A stretch of 51,238 nucleotides of DNA from Planctomycetota bacterium (lineage in GTDB: Bacteria; Planctomycetota; Phycisphaerae; Sedimentisphaerales; Anaerobacaceae), in contig VRUG01000001.1 of assembly GCA_019456255.1 (NCBI GenBank), positions 196,813-248,050 of the forward strand, read 5' to 3'. The notes beneath the pieces were generated by a model. The model was not told the origin of the DNA and ran no database searches. It saw only the letters and a program-made list of their open reading frames with translations. The stretch's first letter is position 1; every line of letters begins with the position of its first letter. A program made the translations under genes and the position numbers. Below, one piece after another: positions 1 through 8,968 of this stretch.

Positions 1-1284
1 CGGGAAATGCGGGTCAGCGTCAAAATCGGTGGAGATAATGCCTTCGATGTGGGCAGACAAAGCTAATAGATTTGCCTTGCTGTATGGCCCGTCGAGAAGC
101 TCTCTATATATACCCAGATACTGCGACCTGAATGTCGGATAGCCGAAAGGCGTACCAGATGAGTCCAGTTCGTTTATCAGGCCCTCCATCATATCGCCCG
201 CAGGATTTGCCTCTCCACTAATAGAGTAACTTATATCCTGGGTTCTCATACTAGTATCGAGGTCCCAGGGGAAATAAAGTCTCGGCATCCTGTAATTTAC
301 ATCATTAGCTTCCTGGTTCGGGTCCTCGGACCAGTTATAGTACCAGAAGTTACTACCTTTATTAACACAAGCATCGGTGTTTGCGATGAAGTTTTCCGCT
401 GCCGCTAAAGCTAAAAGTTTAGGCATATCGACCAGGAGCTTGGCCTGTTCGACCCAGTCGTTAGGCGCCGGGATAGTTTCAACCATATAATCCGGATGGC
501 TGAACGGATACCAGTTGAAGACAAACGGGTCGGTTAGACTCATGTCACAAACATCATAAAGCGTTGGGAAGAAATTAGGGTCCCAATTATCCAATACATT
601 CGGGTCATCCTCACGTGTCCGTTGCTCTTCACCCTCAAATTCAGTTCGTTTCCATAGGAATCCGTCACTGTCAATATCGAAATCTTCGTTCCTGAGGAAT
701 GATTTATCAACCTGCTCGACATTGCCGTAAAGGCCTTTGAAGTCGCCGTTGATATAAACATTACACCACGCGGCTCGGCCGGCAATAAATCGATTGGCCT
801 GGCGATAGATAAGCCATGAGAAACCCTCGGTCACACCGTCACCGGTGCCGCTCTCAAGACTGAGTTTCTTTCTGTTACCTATCTTTTGACCTGATACATA
901 TCTGTTGATATCGAGTTTTAGAGAAAACTTCTGCGGGTCAAACAGATTCGGGTCGTTAGTGAACTCTTCGTTGGGGTCATTTGAAAGGTCGTTTTTACGC
1001 CTGATAGCAATAAGAATAGGCCCATATGTATCTATGCCATCGGTGACAGACAGAGAAGCCTGCCAATAGGGATTTGGCGGAACACACTGACCATACTCAC
1101 AGTCGTAGCGCATGTCGTTCCAGTCGCCCGGGTCCATGAAGATGTTATAGGTGAATATATTGTTGGGGTCAAACAACTCGTTGACGTCGTTCGGATCGAC
1201 GGCCTGTGCTATATTAGGACAGATTACGGTTGTTACGGCGACGGCAAATATTGCCATCAAGACAGCTTTCGAAATACGTGACAT
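1..1284 (-). CDS. CotH-kinase-like exported protein, C-terminus off the window
   Basis: The frame is open from an ATG at 1284 to the left edge (428 codons seen), so the 3' end is missing. A strong Shine-Dalgarno (TGAGGAGGAA, 1291-1300) fixes the start. The N-terminus is a signal peptide (MSRISKAVLMAIF..., Ala-rich cleavage region near residue 28). Features of the CotH family follow: a VDKSFLRNEDF segment ending in FLWKRTE, an Asn-Thr-Asp stretch (NTDACVNKGSNFWYYN, near residue 300) and a WDLD motif near residue 340 that matches the metal-binding Asp-x-Asp of CotH kinases. Spore CotH is an atypical protein kinase; in planctomycetes these are exported proteins of unknown target. It lies 137 bp downstream of the lamin-tail gene and is probably co-transcribed with it. 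The family call is firm; the substrate is unknown. Confidence 0.85.
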   Translation of the reverse strand, partial: MSRISKAVLMAIFAVAVTTVICPNIAQAVDPNDVNELFDPNNIFTYNIFMDPGDWNDMRYDCEYGQCVPPNPYWQASLSVTDGIDTYGPILIAIRRKNDLSNDPNEEFTNDPNLFDPQKFSLKLDINRYVSGQKIGNRKKLSLESGTGDGVTEGFSWLIYRQANRFIAGRAAWCNVYINGDFKGLYGNVEQVDKSFLRNEDFDIDSDGFLWKRTEFEGEEQRTREDDPNVLDNWDPNFFPTLYDVCDMSLTDPFVFNWYPFSHPDYMVETIPAPNDWVEQAKLLVDMPKLLALAAAENFIANTDACVNKGSNFWYYNWSEDPNQEANDVNYRMPRLYFPWDLDTSMRTQDISYSISGEANPAGDMMEGLINELDSSGTPFGYPTFRSQYLGIYRELLDGPYSKANLLALSAHIEGIISTDFDADPHFP

Positions 1285-1421
1285 TTTCTTTTCCTCCTCA
1301 GGATTTGAAATTTTATTTACTTATCTCTATTTGGCCCTTATATAAACGGGCCTTAGTTTTTTACCTTTCAAGACAAACCAAAATTTTATAATTGCGTTCA
1401 ATATTAAATGTATTTTCATAA

Positions 1422-3620
1422 TTAAGTTCCTATTAGCCATTGGCTGGTAAATTCTTCAAGGTCGATGAAGTTGATCTTATTGTCCGGGGGCAATCCTATA
1501 TCACAGAGCGGGTTATAATCGCCATCGCCAAGCTGCGTTCCCCAGCAATTTGCTAAAATCGCGTAGTCATCGCCGTCGACGTCACCGTCAGAATCAAAAT
1601 CCGCTGTCGGCGGTATAGCCGTTACTGCCAGAGCGGTCGGATAAACCGATGAGGCAGGATTGCCGTTATTGTTTGTGTGTCCGATTTTTGCGCCCTGCGG
1701 TGTACTTGCGGCAAACTTCGCCATCCCAGCAGGTGAGATAGTGACATTTGCGCTTCCGGTGCCGACAACTTTAAGGGTGATTTTGTAAAGTGCTGCCGGT
1801 GCTGCCAAACCTTGAGTAAAGTCCGTGGTGTAACCGTTTACAAGGTCAATTTCCAAATCTCCGTTGCTTCCCTGGGGTGCTTGTAAAGAATCGCGTGTGG
1901 TGGTGAATGAGCCGAGAGCTTCGACGCCGGTCACTTCGATAATGCCGCCTGCACTAATCGCTATATCGTGGACAAACTGCATTATTCCGTTTTCCTGATT
2001 GGAAGTGACATTTGCTCCTGTGGTGAGTTGTCCGTTGACAATGACTTCGATAATGTCATCTTCAATGACGCCGCTGAGCGGGCGTCCGCTTGGGATGTTT
2101 ACAGTAGTGGTTATCGTGCTTACGGTGCCTGAATTTGAATTTAGGTATACCCCTGCAGCAGCGGGTGTGGTGCTGTCATATCGTATGCCTATTATCTGTC
2201 CCGTCGTGTCGCCCTGGAAGTTCAGAACCCACTGCAAGTCAGAGGCTTCGATGCCGTTTTCGCCGGTACCGTCGAGGTCCCATGGCCTTGTTTGAATAGC
2301 TGGTTCATTTGAATCGCCATCTCCTTCGGGGGCGTCGTAGAAACTGTTGCTGAAAATCCAGTCATCTTCGCCGAATTCAGCGACTAATTTATCAATATCG
2401 TTCTGGTCACAAACTCCATCGCGGTCGGTATCGCCTGGAATAAATGGAATCGCGAGGGGATTGATTCTTCCCGGGCCGAGCATGTAACTTCTGCGAGTGG
2501 TAAAATCGTAGTCAGGAGCATTGCCGTCATCGAGCCAGAGCGGAACATGTGTTTCCCATGGCTGAACAGCATTCGGGTCACCGTCGGCGATATTTTCAAA
2601 AAAGTAAACCGGGGCGATAGGAAACTCAGGAATGAAACCTGATTCTGTATCTCCTCTGATCCACTGCTCTGTTGCGGTGTCAGGCCAGTTATTACCGTTG
2701 GCCATCTCACCAGTTCCACCGCCTGAAGGGGCCCATCCCGGACCTTTGGTACGGTAATCGACACGTGTCAAGGCATCGGGGTTAAAGTTTACAGGGTCGT
2801 CGATGGCGTGTACGTGACGGTGAGGCAGCCCGCCGAATGTACTTCCAAAATCTACGTGACGACCATCGGAATCATATTCCCATCCCTTCTGGTCCTCGAA
2901 GCTAACCTCATCAATAACCTCCAGGTCATTACTCATTCCTCCGGTTTCCAGGCCTGTCATGTCTATAGTGTTTCCGCCCATACCATTTGGGTCTGCTCTA
3001 TCGAAGTTACCATCGCCAAACTGGTCCATCAATGTTTCGTCCGGTCCCTCGACAGGTGTGAAAAGTTCTGCGTCATGAGCAATCTCTTTGGCCCATCTCA
3101 AACCCTCTGCGTTAGATGGGTCAGCTTCTGTTATACCAGGGCGGTTTCGTATAATACTAATGGTGAATGAGCCGTTGTTATCGAGTTGACTTGCCGCTGC
3201 AAGTCCGCTATACCAGAGTGTGTTCCAGTTGACCCAGTCTGAGTCATCCAATATCTCATTAAAATAGAAAAGGCTCGGGTCCCTTATGATAAGAACCAGC
3301 AGACCATTTTTGCCAAGAGCAAGGCCGTCGAGGCTGAAAAACTGGTCTATCTCAGGGGACGGGGACGGCAGAGACAGGATGACAGAGCCTAATGGATAAT
3401 ATTTCGCCTGAGTGCCGTTGAAAACAGCAACAGCATATCCGTCTAATTTCTTATTAGGCGTTCCAAATAATTCAATAAATTCAAGATTGGCATCTCCCTC
3501 TGATGAAATGCCGGGGGGATTGATGAATACTTCGTTGATAAAAACAATTGCAGTAGCGCAAGGAGAGAAAACCAGTATCAACAAAAATGCTATAACAGCA
3601 ATTTTTGATAACCGCCTCAT
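1422..3620 (-). CDS. Exported lamin-tail-domain protein with two dockerin-like modules
   Basis: 732 aa with a signal peptide (residues 1-24, hydrophobic LLILVFSPCATAI). Residues about 25-150 fit a lamin-tail (LTD) domain: FINEVFINPPG at the start, an ELxG turn (FIELFGTPNKKLDGY) and a strand-rich remainder. A first calcium-loop pair sits near residues 395-470 (GDTDRDGVCDQNDID, later DLDGTGENGIEASDLQ). It is followed by a beta-rich region resembling a cohesin or Ig-like domain, and a last pair at the C-terminus (DFDSDGDVDGDDYAILANCW, then KINFIDLEEFTSQW), the dockerin-type pattern of planctomycetal surface proteins. It is the upstream partner of the CotH-like gene. LTD domains in bacteria are usually extracellular and occur with nucleases or CotH proteins. 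The exact role is unknown. Confidence 0.75.
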   Translation of the reverse strand: MRRLSKIAVIAFLLILVFSPCATAIVFINEVFINPPGISSEGDANLEFIELFGTPNKKLDGYAVAVFNGTQAKYYPLGSVILSLPSPSPEIDQFFSLDGLALGKNGLLVLIIRDPSLFYFNEILDDSDWVNWNTLWYSGLAAASQLDNNGSFTISIIRNRPGITEADPSNAEGLRWAKEIAHDAELFTPVEGPDETLMDQFGDGNFDRADPNGMGGNTIDMTGLETGGMSNDLEVIDEVSFEDQKGWEYDSDGRHVDFGSTFGGLPHRHVHAIDDPVNFNPDALTRVDYRTKGPGWAPSGGGTGEMANGNNWPDTATEQWIRGDTESGFIPEFPIAPVYFFENIADGDPNAVQPWETHVPLWLDDGNAPDYDFTTRRSYMLGPGRINPLAIPFIPGDTDRDGVCDQNDIDKLVAEFGEDDWIFSNSFYDAPEGDGDSNEPAIQTRPWDLDGTGENGIEASDLQWVLNFQGDTTGQIIGIRYDSTTPAAAGVYLNSNSGTVSTITTTVNIPSGRPLSGVIEDDIIEVIVNGQLTTGANVTSNQENGIMQFVHDIAISAGGIIEVTGVEALGSFTTTRDSLQAPQGSNGDLEIDLVNGYTTDFTQGLAAPAALYKITLKVVGTGSANVTISPAGMAKFAASTPQGAKIGHTNNNGNPASSVYPTALAVTAIPPTADFDSDGDVDGDDYAILANCWGTQLGDGDYNPLCDIGLPPDNKINFIDLEEFTSQWLIGT

Positions 3621-4163
3621 CTTTTCACCCTTTCAAAGCTAACCTTAAGTCAATCCTTGAGTTCCCCGGTCCATGGGCTTGAGGCAATCCGTTCCTTACT
3701 TGTCAAAATGGGTAATTACTGAAGTAGGTATAGAGATGAAATAATACGCGATGTTTGCTTTTTAACGGCGCATAAAGATAGAGACCCTAAGCAATTAGTT
3801 CCTCCTAACCTATCCTCCGTTACATCATTCACCCTTGTCCGCTCCTCCTTCTAACTAAAACCCACAACACCACCTAAGCCCACACGAATAGCACCAACAA
3901 GCACTTAGGCAGCTTTGTCGCGAAATGGTCACACGATTTAAAAACACCACTTCTATAAGCCACCATGCTACCTGAATATACATAAAAAGTCAAGAAAAAA
4001 GCCCACATAGTTAGGTTTACTGTGGAAATAGGTAACTCTACGTAAAAAATATGAAATTCACTATATTTCTTGGTATTTTGCTAAAATCCCCTAATTATAT
4101 GCTTAGACAAGCATATTTAGGGATATCATACTGAAAAGATGGGAAAAAGATTTGGCTAATTTT
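3621..4163. other. Intergenic, no gene seen
   Basis: 543 bp between the lamin-tail gene and the UDG gene, both on the minus strand. I find no open frame with coding character. It should hold the promoter of the lamin-tail/CotH pair near 3621-3750, but I cannot point to convincing boxes. The segment AAAAAGTCAAGAA at about 3984-3996 resembles an AAAGTCAAGAAG string found near other gene edges in the window (26581, 47173). The only structured element is the stem-loop at 4089-4122. Confidence 0.6.
4089..4122 (-). terminator. Stem-loop downstream of the UDG gene
   Basis: An inverted repeat CCCTAA..ATATGCTT / AAGCATAT..TTAGGG with a 4-nt loop and a small internal bulge, 41 bp past the UDG stop. 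Read on the minus strand it is followed by GATTTTAGC, a short T-run, so it could be an intrinsic terminator. It could also be a protein-binding palindrome. Confidence 0.4.
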
Positions 4164-4961
4164 TCACTTTGGTAAAATAGGTAAATTTAGTTCATCTAAA
4201 ACTTTTTTCATGTCATCCCAGACCTTTCTTCTATTGTCCAGGGAGTAGTTCCTAAGCAAGTATGCCGGATGATATGTCGGCATCAGCTTGACCGGCTCTC
4301 TGCCCGGGGAAGTGACATATTCGTGGAAGCGCCCCCTCAACTTCCCGATAGTCTCGCTGGTATCGAGCAAGGTCTTCGCCGCATGCGCACCTAACGCAAC
4401 AATAATCTCAGGGTTTAGGGTCTCTATCTGTTTTTGAAGATATGGCAGACAGCTATTGATTTCATCAGGCTTAGGGTCGCGGTTTCCAGGCGGACGGCAT
4501 TTCAGGATGTTGCAGATAAAGACATCTTGCCGTTGCAGCCCCATAGCGTTGATAATCTTGTCGAGCAGTTTTCCAGCTCTTCCAACAAAGGGCCTGCCCT
4601 GAGCATCTTCATCGGCGCCTGGCGCCTCTCCAACGAAAACTATTTGAGCATTCGAGTTGCCTTCTCCGGGAACAGCATTTGTCCGCTCAGCACCTAAACC
4701 GCATTTGCGGCACTTGCCAACCTTGGCAGAGAGTTTTTCGAGCTTGGCGGCAACTTCCGTGTTCTCTACAGCAGGCCTTAAACGCTCTATTTGGGCAGGA
4801 CTTTTTTGCGTGAACCCGCCTGAAAAAAAAGTCTCCATCTCGCCGTGCTGGCGTATCACCTTCTTTATGTCCGTCTGATTTTCCATCGAATGAATTTTAA
4901 TCTTAGTCTCCCATACTGGCAACACAAAAGGGGCAATCTGGGCAATTAATTTGACTTTCAT
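4164..4961 (-). CDS. Uracil-DNA glycosylase, family 4 (Fe-S type)
   Basis: 265 aa. It removes uracil from DNA in base excision repair; family 4 enzymes carry a [4Fe-4S] cluster. The four ligand cysteines are visible: C84 and C87 (KCRKCGLG), C155 (LKCRPPGNRDP) and C171, with C155 and C171 separated by 15 residues. The uracil-pocket motif GEAPGADED is at 111-119 and the leucine-loop motif HPAYLL at 231-236. Genes of this type were once annotated as phage-type DNA polymerase. The start is uncertain: ATG at 4961 gives an odd hydrophobic leader, while Met26 (4886) starts a more typical sequence; neither has a clear ribosome site. It is divergent from the LysR gene (84 bp apart), so the two probably share a promoter region. 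Confidence 0.9.
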   Translation of the reverse strand: MKVKLIAQIAPFVLPVWETKIKIHSMENQTDIKKVIRQHGEMETFFSGGFTQKSPAQIERLRPAVENTEVAAKLEKLSAKVGKCRKCGLGAERTNAVPGEGNSNAQIVFVGEAPGADEDAQGRPFVGRAGKLLDKIINAMGLQRQDVFICNILKCRPPGNRDPKPDEINSCLPYLQKQIETLNPEIIVALGAHAAKTLLDTSETIGKLRGRFHEYVTSPGREPVKLMPTYHPAYLLRNYSLDNRRKVWDDMKKVLDELNLPILPK

Positions 4962-5045
4962 TAGAAAAACTAATGCTATGCAACTGCGAATGTAATAGTA
5001 TAGTAGCTTAGTTGCGAAGATTATTGCTGATTAGAGGGACTTAGA

Positions 5046-5924
5046 ATGCACATTGAGACATTAAAAATATTCTGCGACCTGGCTCAATTGCGAAGTTTTT
5101 CGAAAACTGCGGAAAAAAATCTGCTAAGCCAGTCGGCAGTCTCTCAGCAACTGGCCCAGCTTGAGCTGGCACATAAGACCCAGCTTCTCGACCGCAGGAA
5201 AAGGCCGCTGGAATTGACATCGGCAGGCGAGCTGTTCTTCAGTACATGCAAAGATATCATCGAGAGATATGAAAAATTTCAAAACCAACTCCATGAACTT
5301 GAGAAGTCATCCAAAAACAGTGTAACCATTGCAGCGATTTTCAGTATAGGCATGCACGCTCTTCCGGATTATGTTAAAGAGTTTATGGTCAACTTTCCCG
5401 ATGTTAATGTGCACATCGAGTTTTTTAGTTCCGACAAAATTTACGAACTTGTCCTGGCCGGGGAAATCGATATCGGGCTTGTCGCACTACCGAAACGAGA
5501 TAAGAGATTAGAAGTATATGATTTTCAGGATGAGCCTTTGGTCCTGGTTTGCAGCCCAAAGCATCCGCTTGCAAATGAAAGGGAGATAGATATTCACAAG
5601 GTGCAATTTGAAAGATTTATAAGCTTTGACAAAAATGTTCCAACTCGCATTTGGATAGATGACATCCTTCATCGCTACAATATAACTATCAGGCCTGCGA
5701 TGGAATTTGATAATACCGAAACCATCAAACGGGCCGTCGAAATAAATTCAGGCGTAAGTATTCTGCCTCAAACAACAATAATGCAGGAAGTTGTCGGCGG
5801 GACATTGAAATCACTAACCTTTTCTAATGAACATTTTGTGCGACCGACCGGTATAATCGTTCGTAAAGATAAAATTCAAAGTCAGGCGAGTAAATATTTT
5901 ATTGAGCTTCTTCAAGACCGATGA
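5046..5924 (+). CDS. LysR-family transcriptional regulator
   Basis: 292 aa, the normal length for the family. The N-terminal 60 residues are a winged helix-turn-helix (TLKIFCDLAQLRSFSKTAE, then SQSAVSQQLAQLE as recognition helix, followed by LLDRRKRPLELTSAG). The rest is a periplasmic-binding-like effector domain (residues about 90-290), with the typical LVLAGEIDIGLVALP and SGVSILPQTT segments. The effector cannot be read from the sequence. LysR regulators often act on a divergent neighbour, here the UDG gene, or on the downstream HAD gene (33-bp gap). It lies ahead of the HAD and LolA-like genes and may be co-transcribed with them. Confidence 0.93.
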   Translation: MHIETLKIFCDLAQLRSFSKTAEKNLLSQSAVSQQLAQLELAHKTQLLDRRKRPLELTSAGELFFSTCKDIIERYEKFQNQLHELEKSSKNSVTIAAIFSIGMHALPDYVKEFMVNFPDVNVHIEFFSSDKIYELVLAGEIDIGLVALPKRDKRLEVYDFQDEPLVLVCSPKHPLANEREIDIHKVQFERFISFDKNVPTRIWIDDILHRYNITIRPAMEFDNTETIKRAVEINSGVSILPQTTIMQEVVGGTLKSLTFSNEHFVRPTGIIVRKDKIQSQASKYFIELLQDR

Positions 5925-5957
5925 ATAGGACCACCAGTAAGAGTTGCCATAAGAACT

Positions 5958-6557
5958 ATGACTATTAAAGCAGTGATATTTGATTTGGACGGGACAATAA
6001 CCGAGCCCTACTTCGATTTCGACGCTATTCGCGAAGAGATGGGGCTTGACAGAAATGTCGGGCCTATTTGGGAAGAAATGGAAAAAATGAATCCTCAGCG
6101 AAGAAAACGCACGGAACAAATACTGCATTTTCATGAGCAACGTGCCGTAGAAGAATCGACCCTCAATGACGGTACGAGGGAAACTCTTTCCCGCCTTGGC
6201 CAGGCAGGGATTCATATTGGAATATTGACACGAAACAGAAAAGAAAATGCGTTGGCAGTTGCTAAGATGCACAATTTGCAGTTCGACGCAATTGTTGGCA
6301 GGGAAGATGGCCCCGTAAAACCTGACACGTTTGGTGTTCTGGAGCTTTGCAGTAAATTCGGTGTCAAAGCCGCAGAAACTATCGTAGTAGGTGATTTTCT
6401 TTTTGACCTGCAGTGCGCAAATGCCGCGGGAGCGATTTCGGTATTACTGAAAAACAATAAAATGGCTGACGAGTTTGCCGAACACGCGGACTTTACCATT
6501 GAAAAAATCAGCGGTGTTCTTGAAATTATCAAAGAAAAAAAGGAAAGTGTGAACTAA
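5958..6557 (+). CDS. HAD-superfamily phosphatase (Gph/PGP-like)
   Basis: 199 aa. Motif I FDLDGT has the nucleophile Asp9 and acid/base Asp11. A helical cap of about 70 residues follows. Motif II is ILTRN, the Lys of motif III is in GPVKPD, and motif IV is VVGDFLFDLQ. This is the subclass IA layout of phosphoglycolate phosphatase and related sugar or nucleotide phosphatases. The substrate cannot be assigned. The stop codon overlaps the next ATG (TAATG), so it is translationally coupled to the LolA-like gene. Confidence 0.85.
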   Translation: MTIKAVIFDLDGTITEPYFDFDAIREEMGLDRNVGPIWEEMEKMNPQRRKRTEQILHFHEQRAVEESTLNDGTRETLSRLGQAGIHIGILTRNRKENALAVAKMHNLQFDAIVGREDGPVKPDTFGVLELCSKFGVKAAETIVVGDFLFDLQCANAAGAISVLLKNNKMADEFAEHADFTIEKISGVLEIIKEKKESVN

Positions 6558-7336
6558 TGAAAAAGACAATTACGCAAGGAATCGTTCTTATTCTATTTTT
6601 AGTGGTTGGCACCTGCTGCGCCGCTTCAAGTCACCACCTGGAACCTATTGAAAAAGCTGCCGCAAATGGTGAGCTTGACAGCATCCTGGAAAAATTAAAT
6701 AAAGCCGCCGCCGGCCTGCATAGTTATCAATGCCAAATCGTGTATAACTTTAGCCAGCCTTTATTTGATTCGCAAACATTAAGAAAGGGAAACCTTTATT
6801 ATAAAAAACGCGAAAAGCAATCGAAGCTTAGGATAAATTTCGACACCATAAAACAGGATGACGAAAAACAGCAAAAACAGAAGGAACAGTATATCTTTGA
6901 CGGTGTTTGGATTACACATATCAATTATCAGCTAAAAGAAGTAAAGAAGCATCAGTTAGCTGACCCGAACAAACCAGTTGACACATTCGAGCTGGTCCGG
7001 AAAAATTTCCCGATAATAGGCTTTAGCAAAAACGAAGACTTGAAAAAGCAGTTCGAGATAACCATAATCAAAGACACAGCGAACAAAACTTCCATTCATC
7101 TGCATTTGAAAGTAAAACCCGAATCGGTTTACAAAGATGATTATACTTCGATTGATTTTTGGATTGATAAGGAGTTGAATTTGCCGTCTAAAATAATCGC
7201 AGTCAACCTCGATGAAGACATTTATGAAATAAATCTTCTAAACGCAAAAGTAAATCAAGCTCTGGACGATAAAATTTTTGATGTTGAAATACCTGCGGGA
7301 TTCGCAAAGCCGGCAATAACCCCATTAAAAAAATAG
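6557..7336 (+). CDS. Exported LolA-like lipoprotein-carrier-fold protein
   Basis: 259 aa. An N-terminal signal peptide (hydrophobic IVLILFLVVGTCC) ends near residue 22, so the product is exported; a lipid anchor at the CC pair is possible but the lipobox is not good. The mature part alternates strands in the pattern of LolA/outer-membrane lipoprotein sorting proteins: QTLRKGNLYYKKREKQSKLRI, then a QYIFDGVWITHINYQ segment, then FWIDKELNLPSKI. Related planctomycetal proteins carry a DUF1571 or LolA-like label. It probably binds lipid or lipoprotein in the periplasm. It is coupled to the HAD gene by a one-base overlap. Confidence 0.65.
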   Translation: MKKTITQGIVLILFLVVGTCCAASSHHLEPIEKAAANGELDSILEKLNKAAAGLHSYQCQIVYNFSQPLFDSQTLRKGNLYYKKREKQSKLRINFDTIKQDDEKQQKQKEQYIFDGVWITHINYQLKEVKKHQLADPNKPVDTFELVRKNFPIIGFSKNEDLKKQFEITIIKDTANKTSIHLHLKVKPESVYKDDYTSIDFWIDKELNLPSKIIAVNLDEDIYEINLLNAKVNQALDDKIFDVEIPAGFAKPAITPLKK

Positions 7337-7402
7337 AGCTTATCGCGAAGGTAAATTTGAAAAATAAATCCAAACATATCTATTAATTAGAAAGGATATA
7401 AG

Positions 7403-7879
7403 ATGGCGAAAGGACTGGTATTTTATTATTCGAGAAGCGGCAATACCAAAAAAATGGCAGAGTTAATTGCTGAATCAATGAGTGAATCTGGCTTGCCGAC
7501 CGAGTGCAAATCCGTGGAAAATGTCCAGGCCGACGATCTGCTGGGCTATGATGCCATCGTAATTGGCTCTCCGACATATTACGGGCATATGGCATCGGAA
7601 ATTAAGAAGGTAATTGACGAGACTGTGAAAAACCACGGCAAGCTGGACGGCAAGGTCGGAGGGGCATTTAGCAGTGCCGCAAACATAGGCGGAGGCAACG
7701 AAACAGCCATTATGGGCATGATAGAGGCGATGTTGATAGCAGGCATGGTAGTTCAGGGAGACCCGCAGGGAGACCATTACGGGCCTGTTTCAATAGGAAA
7801 ACCAGACGAAAGAGTGACCAAACAATGTCAAAGGAGAGGCAAAAGAATAGCCCAATTGACAAAAAAACTCGCTATTTAG
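7403..7879 (+). CDS. Flavodoxin / WrbA-like flavoprotein
   Basis: 158 aa. The phosphate-binding loop YYSRSGNTKKMAELIAE at residues 8-24 binds FMN. A SPTYYGHMASEIK segment and a Gly-rich GGAFSSAANIGGGNE segment contact the isoalloxazine ring, as in WrbA and NADPH-dependent FMN reductases. The length is shorter than classical WrbA (about 200 aa) and nearer to single-domain flavodoxins. It has a good ribosome site (AAAGGA, 7391-7396). It probably carries low-potential electrons or reduces quinones in the cytoplasm. It is monocistronic in appearance. Confidence 0.85.
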   Translation: MAKGLVFYYSRSGNTKKMAELIAESMSESGLPTECKSVENVQADDLLGYDAIVIGSPTYYGHMASEIKKVIDETVKNHGKLDGKVGGAFSSAANIGGGNETAIMGMIEAMLIAGMVVQGDPQGDHYGPVSIGKPDERVTKQCQRRGKRIAQLTKKLAI

Positions 7880-7942
7880 CAAAATTTAGCCAAAAAAAAT
7901 TAAATAAATATTGATTTTTATACTAAAAAATGGCATTTTTCT

Positions 7943-7971
7943 TTGACAAAAACAGTGTATGTTATTAAGTT
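7943..7971 (+). promoter_or_regulatory. Possible sigma70 promoter for the histone-like gene
   Basis: TTGACA at 7943-7948 matches the -35 consensus. With 17-bp spacing the -10 would be TAAGTT (7966), a weak match. It is AT-rich, lies in the gap after the flavodoxin gene and precedes a strong GGAGGT site at 7997. Confidence 0.35.
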
Positions 7972-8010
7972 TTTGTATGTTTAAACCTTAAATAATGGAG
8001 GTATTATTAG

Positions 8011-8184
8011 ATGCAAGCATATGAAGACCTTAAAACATTGATAGCAGAAATTGAAGCTGACGTCAATAAGGCCGAAGGCGGCAACAAGGCTGCGGGGACA
8101 CGTGTCCGCAAGCAAATGCAGGATATCAAGAAAGCCTCTCAGGCTGTTCGTAACTGCATTCTTGAGATTCGCTCAACAAGTTAA
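8011..8184 (+). CDS. Histone H1-like (Hc1-type) DNA-binding protein
   Basis: 57 aa, preceded by a full GGAGGT ribosome site at 7997-8002. The reading is MQAYEDLKTLIAEIEAD..., then a conserved KAEGGNKAAGTRVRKQM core and a KKASQAVR helix. This matches the N-terminal helical-hairpin domain of chlamydial histone-like Hc1, which planctomycetes also carry, but the Lys/Ala-rich C-terminal tail of Hc1 is absent. It is expected to bind DNA and help condense the nucleoid. The strong ribosome site suggests high expression. A 60-bp internal part of this gene (8045-8104) reappears at 26197-26256, where it interrupts ccsA. Confidence 0.8.
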   Translation: MQAYEDLKTLIAEIEADVNKAEGGNKAAGTRVRKQMQDIKKASQAVRNCILEIRSTS

Positions 8185-8316
8185 GTTGTAAGTTTTTCCT
8201 CAAAGGCTAAGGAAAACCCATCTTACGTTTTGGTCCCGACACCCGGTTGGGAGCACTAGGACCGGTTTGGTGTAAGTGCTTTCAATGCGCATTTAGATTT
8301 TATATAGAGGTAAGCT

Positions 8317-8793
8317 ATGCCGCCACAGTTGCTTTTTGATTTATCCCAGATAGATCTGAACACAGAACCGTTATTCACAAGAGACTCTATCGAGAAGCAC
8401 AACCCTCAGCGTTACGAGTTTGAACAGCTTGATGGCATCCTCTGGTACGACAAGCCCAAATATTTAATTCTTGGTTACAAAGATATAACCGAAGATGAAT
8501 TCTGGATTCGGGGCCATATACCAGAGAGACCGCTGATGCCCGGCGTAATGATGGTTGAAGCTGCTGCGCAATTATCAAGTTTCTTCGTAAAAGAGATTTA
8601 CGAGTTGACCGGCTTCATAGGTTTTGCCGGGATAGATTACGCCAAGTTCCGTGCCCCGGTTTCGCCTGGCAAAAGATTATATCTATTAGGCCACATCACA
8701 AAATTCAAGCGACGCAAATATACTTGCGCTGTCCAGGGTATTATCGATGGCACCATGGTATTCGAAACCGCAATTTCTGGACTCAATGTTTAA
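8317..8793 (+). CDS. FabZ-like 3-hydroxyacyl-ACP dehydratase
   Basis: 158 aa, hot-dog fold. The active-site motif GHIPERPLMPGVMMVEAAAQ contains His67 and Glu81, corresponding to the HFPxxPxxPGVLxxEAxAQ signature with Ile in place of Phe. The enzyme dehydrates 3-hydroxyacyl-ACP in fatty acid synthesis, or acts in related lipid pathways. It lacks other fab neighbours. The N-terminal 30 residues are longer than in canonical FabZ, as is common in planctomycetes. An intrinsic terminator follows. Confidence 0.85.
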   Translation: MPPQLLFDLSQIDLNTEPLFTRDSIEKHNPQRYEFEQLDGILWYDKPKYLILGYKDITEDEFWIRGHIPERPLMPGVMMVEAAAQLSSFFVKEIYELTGFIGFAGIDYAKFRAPVSPGKRLYLLGHITKFKRRKYTCAVQGIIDGTMVFETAISGLNV

Positions 8794-8807
8794 AGCATAA
8801 TAGCAAC

Positions 8808-8846
8808 GAAAAAAGTGTGCGCCGGGTAGTCCCTGCACTTTTTTTA
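8808..8846 (+). terminator. Intrinsic terminator after the FabZ-like gene
   Basis: A-rich 5' arm AAAAAAGTGTGC, a GC-rich loop and 3' arm GCACTTTTTTT. The stem flows directly into a T-run, 15-50 bp past the stop codon. Confidence 0.75.
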
Positions 8847-8968
8847 TACCCCCCTTTTCAAAATTCCGCAAATCGAGTTACTTTGATTATCTATACACCC
8901 CCCAAGAAAGTCGAGGATATTTTTAGTCAATTATTGCCAAAAGGGGGATTCTGCTGTAAAATAAGGGC

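Noticed and set aside
8194..8216. TTTTCCT/AGGAAAA hairpin after the histone gene as terminator
   Set aside because: The 3' arm ends in A's and no T-run follows, so it does not fit an intrinsic terminator on the plus strand.
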